64,000 bases of DNA from Anisodus tanguticus (lineage: Eukaryota; Streptophyta; Magnoliopsida; Solanales; Solanaceae). Positions 53,780 through 64,000 of this stretch are shown piece after piece. Both the position numbers and the translations under genes were made by a program. Every line of letters begins with the position of its first letter. The stretch's first letter is position 1. The DNA is taken from positions 40,499,305 through 40,563,304 of the forward strand of contig CM067549.1 of assembly GCA_034509755.1 (NCBI GenBank), given 5' to 3'. Under the pieces are notes generated by a model. That model did not search any database. It was not told where the DNA came from and saw nothing but the letters and a program-made list of their open reading frames with translations.

Positions 53780-55622
53780 AAGGGTGTTTAGTGGGTCGGG
53801 TCAGCCCGATCTCGACCCGGCCCATCCCGCTACCCGGCCCGTCCTGATCCCCAAAGTAAAAAAAAAATTATCGGGGTCGGGGCTCAAACTCGGGATGGGG
53901 CTTGCGTTCGTCCCGTCGGTCTCGATCCCGACCTGACCCGCCCTATCCCGAGCCCGGCCCGTCCTGTCCCGACCCCGTCCCGATCCCGACCCATCCCTTC
54001 CCCCTTTGCAAAATAGTCATTGCAACAACGACCAAATTTTGATTTTGGTCGTTGTGCAACGGCTATAATGGCCATTTTTGGCACCCCACCCCATAAACCC
54101 CCTACCCCTTAATATTTATTTTTAACCCTCAAGTTAATATATTTACACTTTAACTAGGTGAAATTCTCTGTATGAGCAACTACTTGTTGCTTACGATTAT
54201 AGACAACCTATTACTTTATTATTTAACGCCCATAATAAAAATTCAAGAGATATGCTTGTAGATAGTGATTGGGATAAAATTTTAGAACTTAATGGATTTT
54301 TAGAAATTTTTTATCAAGCTACTAAATAATTTTTCGGTATTTATTATCCTACTATTTCAAATATGTTATTTTATATAACTCTAATATTTTTGTTACTTAA
54401 TGAATATATGGAAAAACCAACTTATAAGGCAACTATTGAAAAAATGTTTAAAAAAATACTTTTTTCCTATCCTCACTATTTATATTGTTGGTGCTGTATT
54501 AAATCCAACTATTAAAGTAGACGGTTGTAAAACACCTATAGAAACGATTTATGATTGTGTAGAAGTACTTCCAACAGACCTAACTGAAGAACCAACTGAC
54601 ACGCCAACTAAAGAAGCAGTTACGTATAGCATACACACCGAATGCAAAAAAATATATATACGTATTACCAATAACAAAGTGCAAATAATCAACTGGCTTC
54701 TGCACCATTTTCTACTACTTCGCTGCAACCTTATAAAAAATATGCGGTTTCTTCTGCTAGTATTCAAGGCCTTAGAAATAAAATGTGTAGTGGTTCAACT
54801 TCTTCACAAGTTAGCGAATTTGATGTTTATGTTTTGCAGGGGGCTCTATCGTACGAATTGATTGCCAATGATGAAGGACAAGAAAACTTGCTGAAATATT
54901 TGAGGCAGAATGAGAAGACATTTCAGACGCTAACAAAGATGACCCGAGATGTGTTAAACATTCAAGCGTCATCAACAACGTCTGAAAGCGCCTTTTCCGC
55001 GGGAAGATTTCAAATTGGAGAGCACAGACAGTCATTGGCGGGAGACACATTGGAGATTGCAGTTCTATTTAGAGACTGGATTCGTGCGGAGCGTAGGAGG
55101 TGCGGCCAACCGGAGACCAACGAAGAAGAAGACTACAACTACAACGAAATCTTTTCCGAGGGAGCAGGAAGCGACGTTGAAGAATTTGACAAACAAATTT
55201 CAATTCCAACAGAAGATTCTCAAGAGATTGTGAGAAAATTCGAAAGAGTATGGTTGAATATGTAATTTTTTTAATTGCAATTTTAGTATTTTACTATATC
55301 ATTTGCAACTTTTGAACAATACCACAAAGTTGTAATTTTGAAATTGTATTACTATGTCATATTTCTATTAAATAATATAAGATGCACAAAAACAGCTTTG
55401 AGATGTTTTTATTACACTATCTTGTTTAATTATAGAAGTGTTTGTATATAACTATATATTATTTTTTAAATTAAGTGAAAAAAAAATGAGTCCCAACCCG
55501 ACCCGCCCTAACCCGACCCCGTTCCGACGTGATATGGGACAGGATGGGACCTCGCACCATCCTGCCTATCCCGGCCCGCCAGGCTTGCCGGAACTCGAGT
55601 CCCGATCCTCCCCGTTGGACAG
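53780..55622 (+). mobile_element. hAT DNA transposon, degenerate
   Basis: The left end AGGGTGTTTAGTGGGTCGGG and right end CCCGTTGGACA (complement TGTCCAACGGG) are similar inverted ends of hAT type. Long GACCCG/CGGGTC-rich subterminal regions lie at 53790-54000 and 55490-55620. A decayed transposase lies between. The 8 bp duplication is not evident and the right terminus is eroded. Confidence 0.72.
54190..55265 (+). pseudogene. hAT transposase, C-terminal part
   Basis: Transposase excises and inserts the element. Around 54190-54470 a broken frame reads VDSDWDKILELNGFLEIF, YPTISNMLFYITLIFLLLNE and KPTYKATIEKMFKKI, the pre-dimerisation part of plant hAT transposases. The frame ending at 55265 holds the hATC dimerisation domain: NLLKYLRQNEKTFQTLTKMT, ASSTTSESAFSAG and LFRDWIRAERR. 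An acidic tail follows. The N-terminal BED finger and most of the catalytic core are missing and stops separate the pieces, so it is inactive. Confidence 0.78.
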
Positions 55623-56472
55623 TAAAAACAGGTTCGATTTATTTGGTACGCCAAGAGTCATCTTCCAATTTTTTTTGCTTCTTTCACGAGAACACAGTTT
55701 CTGGTATTTGATAACTAAAAAAGAGGAAAATATTTAATCAAAAGAGAAAAAAAACCATTTTTTCCTTACAAATGAAAATCTTAACTTTTAATATCATATT
55801 ATTTACGATAACTAATATTTCTATATTATTATTAATTATTAAAACTCAAAATTTTGTCAAGATATTATCCGATTTACTAACATTATTAATCTCTAATACC
55901 TAATATTTATCTCAAAAAATATTCTTTACTCACTAACTAAACATTAAAGATTATTTTATAAGAAATATTTTGATCGTACCAAACACATTTTTATGTTTAT
56001 TAGTAAAAAAAAATTAAATGTACCAAAAAATAAAATTAAAGGGGTGTGGCTGCAAGGCTAATTGCCAGAATCAATCAAACACGCAACAATCACTTTCCAA
56101 CTTTTGTCGCTTTCTCACTTTCTCCTTCCAATGCACTTTATACGCCAATAATGTATTTAACAAATAGCCACATTGGACACAAAACCTTAGCAGAACACAC
56201 GATAAACTAGTATCCACTCGTGCAGACCTCCATCTATTGGTTAGGTGTACTTTATCTTCAACAAGTACAACTCTCATAGCACAATATACAACTCATCAAA
56301 GGATCAAGAAGTCAATCTTGATATCATCCCTTACATCTTTAAAAATCAAATCTTTGGATACCATTTTGTCTAAAACTTATAAAAAGTAATAAAAATCTTG
56401 TCTTTATATAACAGAAATTAGTTACCACCTTAATTAATTTAATGTGTTGTTGTTTCTTGAAGTGTTTTTGAG
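55623..56472. other. Upstream region of the MFS gene
   Basis: This is AT-rich non-coding DNA. A likely TATA box, TTTATATAAC (about 56403-56412), lies some 62 bp before the ATG at 56473, leaving a short 5' leader. No other motif is clear. Confidence 0.45.
56403..56412 (+). promoter_or_regulatory. Candidate TATA box of the MFS gene
   Basis: CTTTATATAACAG fits the plant TATA consensus and has suitable spacing for a transcription start near 56435. No expression data support it. Confidence 0.45.
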
Positions 56473-59400
56473 ATGGGGTATGAAAGTATGAAGAAATTGA
56501 AGCCTTTGGTGCATTTATTGTTGCCCCTATGTGTTCATTGGATTGCTGAAGAGATGACTGTGTCTGTGCTTGTTGATGTTACTACTAGTGCTCTTTGTCC
56601 AGGCAAATCTACTTGTTCTGAAGCTATTTATATCAATGGTGTTCAACAAACTGTATGTAATCTTTCCCCTTTTATCCTTTTATTGTGTGCATAGTATTCT
56701 TCTTTTGTGTGGTGTTTTTTAAGGAGAAATCTTGATATTGTTGAGCTTAGCGGATTAAGCTAAGATGGTCACACAGTTCAACATGATATGGTGGGTCAAA
56801 CCTCATTGCCACAAAAAAGAGAGCATTTCCATGTGTTTGAACCATAAAAAAAAGAATCAATCCCATGAGGCGTGTGTTGAGACATAATATAGTTCAGTAA
56901 TTAAGGTGTGCTCTTATTAAACTTTTAGATAAGATGATTACAGAATTTAATATGGTATCATAATATATCTCACTTCCACCAAAAAAAGGAAGAAAATTTG
57001 TATGTGTTTGGCCCATGAAAAAGAATCAGGCCCATGAGGGATGTATTGAGACATAATATAATTAAGTAATTAAGGTTTATTCTCCTTAACAACTGAAGGT
57101 TTTAGATGAGATGGTCAGACAATGTAACTGTTTCTTTTCTATTTGAGTGCTTAATTCTATTATTTCTGCTTGGAAATGGAACAGTTGATTGAAAATTTGG
57201 GATTTTTTTTTTTGATCCGGACTGGACTGAATGAAGGAACTAGTTATGTAAAGGCACTTGTTTCCTTTGTGGACTTTTCGTTGAAGTAGATACTGGTATT
57301 ATTACTATGATTCTATGAAACTATAATGATTACTGTGTCTTGTGGTGGTGGTGGTGGTAATGATCATGTTCAGCATTGAACTATTCAGTTGCATCTTTCT
57401 TTTTGTTAGTGTTTAAATAGAAGAGTATAATTGTGATTCTTGATTATACTTGAGGTGCATGCAAGCTGGTCCCGACATCACCATTATCAAAAAGACAAGC
57501 AAACTTACTTCCCTCCACAACTATATCTGAATTTTTATATTATCACAAAACCGATTGGAGGAGTAGACCGCGTGAAAAGAATGAATGTCATGGTCAAGTA
57601 GAAGAAAGATTGGACTGATAAAATGTAAATCTGTCATCTGCATGCTATCATTTTAAAGCTGTTGATCAATAAGTTTGTTGGACCATATAATATCATGATA
57701 TACAATTATACATAGGGAGAATGCCCAACCTGTAAGCAAATTGACTTTCCTTTTGATCATTGCCACTCCTTGTGGATGGAACGACTGACTAGTACTCCCT
57801 ATGTCCCAATTTATGTGGCACCATTTCCTTTTTGGTCTGTTCCAAAAAGGATGTCACCTTTCTATATTTAGAAACAATTTAACTTTATGAGATAGATTTA
57901 CAGCCACACATTTATATAAGACTTGTTTTGGACCACACATTTTCGAAGTCTTGTTAAATTTTCTACATTCTTAAATCTTTTCTATTGGATTATTTCTTGT
58001 AAAGTTTTTTCAGTGTTAAGGAATGCTTTGGACATGTAGGTTGTTGGAATATTCAAGATGGTAGTCCTTCCTATCCTAGGTCAGCTTGCAGATGAGCATG
58101 GGCGTAAACCACTTCTTATTCTCACTGTATCTACAACAATTATTCCTTTTGGTACGTAATGCATTTCTTTATGTTATGCAGTATCTAGAAATCATCTGTA
58201 AACAATTTGGTAATTTCCATAGCTTCTGAATTGCACTTTTCACTTGATGGCGTGGCAGGAACATTTTCTATATTTTCTTTTCATTCTAATTGTTCATAGC
58301 TGGCAGTTTACTGCTATGGCTAATTGGTTATCATGCTTATTAATGCTCATTTCTCTCTGTCTCTTTTCTATCTAACCTTTCAGGTTTACTCACCATCAAT
58401 AAGTCAAAGGAATTTGTCTATGCTTATTATGTCCTGCGGACAATTTCTTATATCTTAAGTCAAGGGAGCATTTTCTGTATTTCAGTTGCTTATGCGGTAG
58501 GACTTCCATCTGGTCATTTTTCCGACAGCATTAAACCTGCCCTAAATTATCAAGAATCTAACTGCAGGTTTTCTTTTGCCTTTTTCAGGCAGATGTTGTT
58601 GACGAGAGTAGTAGAGCTGCAGTTTTTAGTTGGATTACAGGCCTTTTTTCTGCATCCCATGTTATGGGAAATGTCCTTGCACGTTTTCTTTCCGTGGGCT
58701 ACATTTTCCAGGCATGTTGATGACCAATTCTGTGAGCCATGTTTCTATTATTGTTATTTTTTGTGTCCCTCCTAATGAGCTTTCCTCCTTCAGGTTTCGA
58801 TAGGTCTCTTGATCCTTGTTCCTGTTTATATGACACTGTTTCTAGCAGAGACCGTAACACCAAAAACAGAGGTGAACCAAAGTTCGACACTGAAGAGCAA
58901 TGCGTTGAAGATTGTCCAGGAACGATTTAACTCAATGAGATATGCTGCAAATATTGTCACTAGCAGGTAGATTTGCATGTGTCTTCCATTACATTTCGGG
59001 TTCTGCTACCACATGTTGATTTGGAGCACATAAATGATTGTGAACAGTGAATACCAGCTCATTCGGGTTATCTTGTATTAAAATAGTTTCAGAATAACTT
59101 GCTTGTGATTTCTAAACGACATTTATTGTTCTCCTCAGCCCAACACTGAAGTGCATTTCTCTCATTTCTTTCTTCTACGAGTTGGGAATGTCCGGTATCA
59201 GCAGTGTTTTGCTGGTATGCACCTGCTTCTTTGAATCAAACATCCTTCAGAACCACCCATATGAGTACAGTGATAAGTTCATGTTGCCTTTTCAAGGAAT
59301 TACAGTTTGCATTCCGACTTGATCTATATTTATTAGAGACTCATGTATGTTATTCTTAATTATGCAGTACTATCTGAAATCAGCCTTTGGCTTCAACAAG

Positions 59401-60993
59401 AATCAGTTCTCGGAAATTTTGATGATGGTGGGAGTAGGTTCTATAGTCTCACAGGTACACATAATTTTAAGCTTGTGTCCTTCATGTGTCTTAAATAGAC
59501 TATTCCATATATATGTATATGTGTGCATGACGCACGTGCCGTGTTCAGGGGGGGGGGGGTACGTATACTTCTTTTTCGTATGAAATGTTTCTAGTCAAGT
59601 TGAAGTGTTTGTCATATGCAGATATGTGTCTACACATACGTACATAAATAGATATCTATTCTAATTAGTGGTGTAATTTCTATTTTGTGCTTACCTTTGT
59701 TTTTACATTTTTTCCAGATTCTGGTGCTTCCTCTTATCAATCCTCTTTTTGGGGAGAAAGTGATTCTTTGTATGGCCTTGCTTTCATCGATAGCCTATGT
59801 AAGTTCCCTTGATCAATCTTTATACAAAGGCAGACGCTTATTCTAAAGGAAAAATAACCTCATACTGCACTTTGTTTGGCAGGCAATGCTCTATGGACTA
59901 GCATGGGCACCTTGGGTATGTTACTAATTATTTAAGACACATCTCCTTTGAAAACAGAATGTCGACTCTTAAATAGGAGAGAATGATGATAAAACAAAAA
60001 TAATACTTTAAAATGTTTTTAGGTCCTCTTTTCTTTGGTAGAGTTTGTACAACTTAGTGAATTGTTTTTGATAAGAGAAGAAAATGACACGAAAGGATGT
60101 CGATAAGTTGACTTTGGTGACGAATAAATTCAAATGGTCTCCTTTTTTCTTAGCTTAAAATGAAGTGGCATTTCCAAATAGACTAATAGACCAAACTCTT
60201 TTGATTGAGTAGCTAATTGCATATAACTAAAGCTGTTTTAACACGTTACTTCTGCTCTAAAGGAATCCATATCAGTTCATACTCATTTCTATAACCTATT
60301 TTGTGTCTTGTTAATACCAAAGCATAAAGTATCGTATTTGTCTGCCTTTGCTAACACAGGTGCCATATTTAAGTGCATCTTTTGGGGTCATCTACATCCT
60401 TGTTAAACCTTCTGTGAGTAATTTCTCCAAACTTTTGTCCACGATTTCACATTATGTTGAAGAGCTTAATACTTGTTGATTTTCTTCTTGATAGTCGCTT
60501 ATCTTTTTTTACTTTCTCGACAGACTTATGCTGTTATATCCAAAGCAGCACTTTCAGCAGATCAGGGCAAAGCACAGGGTTTTGTTGCTGGCGTTCAATC
60601 AGTCGCGAGTTTGTTATCTCCAATTGTAATGAGTCCCTTGACCTGTAAGTCATCTTCCGTCCGCTGAATGTAAAAATTCTAGAGGAATCTTAATCAGCCG
60701 TATTTAATCACTTGTCATAACTTTCTTCCAGCATTGTTTTTGTCCCGTGATGCACCTTTCAACTGCAAAGGATTCAGTATACTTTGTGCTTCTTTATGCA
60801 TGGTAAGCTGGTTCTTTTCTTTCTTTCCGCGACTTTTTCATATGTCATATCTGTTCATGTGAAAGCTAAAAACTTACACAAATTCTGTCAGGTGGTTTCG
60901 CTGTGTTATGCGTGCACTCTAAAAGTAGAGGCACCACGAAAGAGGACCTTTGACGAAAATGCAGAGAATATTGAAGCACCACTTTTGACATGA
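56473..60993 (+). CDS. MFS transporter, plant HIAT1/tetracycline-transporter-like, 13 exons
   Basis: This is a membrane carrier of the major facilitator superfamily. The substrate in plants is not known to me. Exons: 56473-56652, 58040-58151, 58384-58496, 58589-58711, 58794-58966, 59139-59214, 59368-59454, 59718-59798, 59883-59915, 60360-60413, 60524-60644, 60732-60802, 60892-60993. They total 1326 nt, 441 residues, all junctions in phase. The N-terminus is MGYESMKKLKPLVHLLLPLC. MFS motif A, GQLADEHGRK, is at residues 74-83 between the second and third membrane segments. Hydrophobic segments alternate with short loops through GLLILVPVYMTLFL, CISLISFFYELGMSGISSV and VPYLSASFGVIYILV. KAALSADQGKAQGFVAGVQS fits the C-terminal half. 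The protein ends EAPLLT. The intron after exon 4 has a GC donor. The gene looks intact. Confidence 0.93.
56739..57120 (+). mobile_element. Tandem TRIM-like array in MFS intron 1
   Basis: Three LTR-like units start with TGTTGAG or TGTATTGAG at 56739, 56875 and 57042. Each contains a (TAGATGAG/TAAGATGATT)-type stretch before its end. Two short interiors carry primer-like words (TGATATGGTGGG; TGGTATCATAAT) and CCATGAGG near their ends. The layout is LTR-interior-LTR-interior-LTR. It is related to the element at 36235-36474. Boundaries are approximate. Confidence 0.55.
57795..57985 (+). mobile_element. Truncated Stowaway MITE in MFS intron 1
   Basis: It starts after TA (57793-57794) with CTCCCTATGTCCCAATTTAT and follows the element at 42172 for about 170 bp (ACAATTTAACTTTA, TTTTGGACCACA). 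It then loses similarity, so the second terminal repeat is missing. Confidence 0.7.
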
Positions 60994-62416
<1,423 letters not shown>

Positions 62417-62663
62417 TGATTATTTTCATTAATGAAAGACAATATATACAATTTACAATTTTCATAATAGGAGAATCCTATTCCTGTTCTAATCCCAAAA
62501 CCCTATTCTAGTAGTACAAGACTCCTATAGTTATGTTAAGTGTACAAGATTAATTAATGTAAAATATTACCTAAACTAATTACAAAAACCCGAGCCTAAT
62601 ATGTACAAACTAGTCTTCACTATGTCCAACAGTGTATATCACGTGTATAACCTATATTTAACA
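62417..62663 (-). repeat. 3' LTR of the right-edge copia element
   Basis: It is 247 bp, placed by the purine tract on one side and a TG dinucleotide (plus strand 62417) on the other. The partner LTR is not visible, so the outer end is a prediction. Confidence 0.6.
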
Positions 62664-63938
62664 CACCCCCGCAGTCAGAGTGGGCGGTCTTCGTGCGCTG
62701 AGACTGTCTCTAAAATCTTCAAAAAGGACCGAGGGAAGACCCATTGTAAAGATGTCTGCAATTTGATACATAGAAGGGACATGGCAGACGCGTACTTGAC
62801 CACGAGCGACCTTTTTGCGAACAAAGTGAATGTCCATCTCGATGTGTTTAGTGCGCTGATGCTGAACCGGATTACCAGAAAGATAGATGACACTAACATT
62901 ATCACAATAAACCAAGGTCGCTTTCTGAATAGGACAGTGAAGCTCTAATAGAAGTTACGTAACCAACACGATTCAAAGACCACATTGGCTACCCCTCGAT
63001 ACTCAGCCTCTGCACTAGAGCGCGATAAAGTCGACTGACGCTTGGCAGACCAAGAGACCAAGTTATTACCAAGAAACATACAATAGCCAGACGTAGAACG
63101 TCTAGTGTCTGGACAGCCACCCCAATCAACATCAATATACGATACAAGTGTAGACGTCGACGATATATATAAATATAAGCAATAGTCAAGTGTCCCCTGG
63201 ATGTACCGAATAATGCGTTTGAGCGCATTCATGTGCTCAACCATGGGATCATGCATAAACAGACACACATGCTGTACGACATACGTAATATCAGGTCTCG
63301 TGAATGTAAGATACTGAAGGGCCCCTGCAAGACTGCGATAGCGTATCGGATCCTCATAAGATGAACCGGCTGCCGCACCCAACTTGGGTTTAGTATCAAC
63401 CGGAGTGGAAGTGGACTTACATGATGACATCCCAGCCCTCTCAATGATCTCAACTGCATACTTCCTCTAGGATAAGAAGACGAGTGACAACAATCCCCCA
63501 AAAATAACTCAAAGGCCCCAAGTTTTTCATAGCAAACTCAGAACTGAGCATTGTCATGATAGACTGGCGTAATGCATTAAAAGAGGCAGTCAAGATAATA
63601 TCATCCATATATAACAGTATATAAGCCAAGGAAGAACCACGATGATATATGAACAATGAATTATCAGACCTGTTGTGAGAGAACCCAATAGTCGAAACAT
63701 AGTCTGCAAACCTCTTATACCAAGCAAGTGGGGACTGCTTAAGCCCATACAATGACTTCTTCAACAAACAAACATGATGAGGATATTTGGGATCCCTAAA
63801 CTCCAATGGCTGATCCATATAGACTGTCTCTTTGAGATCACCATGTAAGAAAACATTCTTTACATCTAACTGATGGATGAGCCATGCTTTCGAAACAGCC
63901 AGGCTGAGCACAGTGCGAATGGTAGCCAGTTTGACCAC
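62658..63938 (-). pseudogene. Copia reverse transcriptase and RNase H (right edge)
   Basis: RT in frame 63938-63450 has VLSLAVSKAWLIHQLDVKNV and FLHGDLKETVYMDQP, YGLKQSPLAWYKRFADY and the active site YMDDIILTA. Frame 63430-62945 holds the connection (TRPDITYVVQHVCLFMHDP) and RNase H: VSYIDVDWGGCPDTRRSTSG (Asp), SSAEAEYR (Glu). Frame 62915-62658 has YCDNVSV (Asp) and the ending RTKHIEMDIHFVRKKVARG then IADIFTMGLP. The three pieces are in different frames, so at least two frameshifts have occurred. The catalytic residues themselves are preserved, suggesting moderate age. Confidence 0.85.
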
Positions 63939-64000
63939 CGGGCTAAATGTCTCACCACAATCTACACCAACCTGCTGAGTCTTACCATCACCTACAAGAC

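Larger units (their letters stand above)
62417..64000 (-). mobile_element. Ty1-copia retrotransposon, 3' part (element continues beyond the window)
   Basis: This minus-strand element has its 3' LTR at 62663-62417 (TGTTAAATATAGG...AATAATCA). The LTR is preceded by the purine tract GCGGGGGTG (about 62672-62664). RT and RNase H precede it. Integrase, gag and the 5' LTR lie outside the window. It is a different family from element 1. Confidence 0.85.

Noticed and set aside
59548..59559. Run of 12 G in intron 7 of the MFS gene
   Set aside because: Simple homopolymer in an intron; no further G-tracts to make a quadruplex case.

Overview
This is a plant nuclear window, most likely from a Solanaceae genome. 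The basis is intron-rich genes with GT...AG introns, AT-rich intergenic DNA, and repeat families I associate with nightshades: Au/TS-type SINEs, an RTE-clade LINE with the matching 3' tail, a Stowaway MITE, and Tat-type Ty3 elements. There are no operons, ribosome-binding sites or CRISPR arrays. Only two host genes are convincingly intact. (1) A mitochondrial NFU-type iron-sulfur scaffold gene lies on + at 39186-48260, with three exons and two transposon-filled introns. (2) A 13-exon MFS transporter of the plant HIAT1/tetracycline-transporter-like family lies on + at 56473-60993. All exon junctions of both genes join in frame.

Everything else is repeat or decayed DNA. 1-1367: a probable old LTR piece and an unidentified decayed coding remnant. 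1368-7610: a Ty1-copia element (element 1, minus) with recognisable gag, protease, integrase, RT and RNase H. 8211-14341: a 5'-deleted Ty3-gypsy element (minus) that looks Tat-like, with a long antisense reading frame that appears to contain introns. 15551-22035: a non-autonomous copia relative of element 1 (element 3, plus) with complete LTRs, a perfect CAAAT target duplication and a heavily decayed core. 23157-25428: an element with ~290 bp terminal inverted repeats and decayed coding cargo. 26589 to ~36230: a Ty3 chromovirus (minus) split in its integrase by a 4.8 kb gag-only LTR element (27503-32349). 36235-36474: a tiny TRIM-like element. 38372-38980: a non-autonomous hAT element with a perfect 8 bp duplication just upstream of the NFU gene.

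The NFU introns hold two SINEs, four L1-like LINE fragments on both strands and one Stowaway MITE. After the NFU gene come a MITE remnant, an RTE LINE (about 50785-53750, minus) and a hAT transposon (about 53780-55622, plus). The MFS gene follows, with a TRIM-like tandem array and a Stowaway fragment in its first intron. The window ends inside another copia element (62417 to the right edge, minus).

The host genes are unrelated in function: one acts in Fe-S cluster delivery in mitochondria, the other is a membrane transporter. The main interest is the non-autonomous elements (a gag-only element, a copia pair that may depend on a helper, TRIM-like repeats, a hAT MITE, a long-TIR element) and their effect on gene structure. 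All calls come from reading the sequence. Family names rest on motif recognition and no database search was run.
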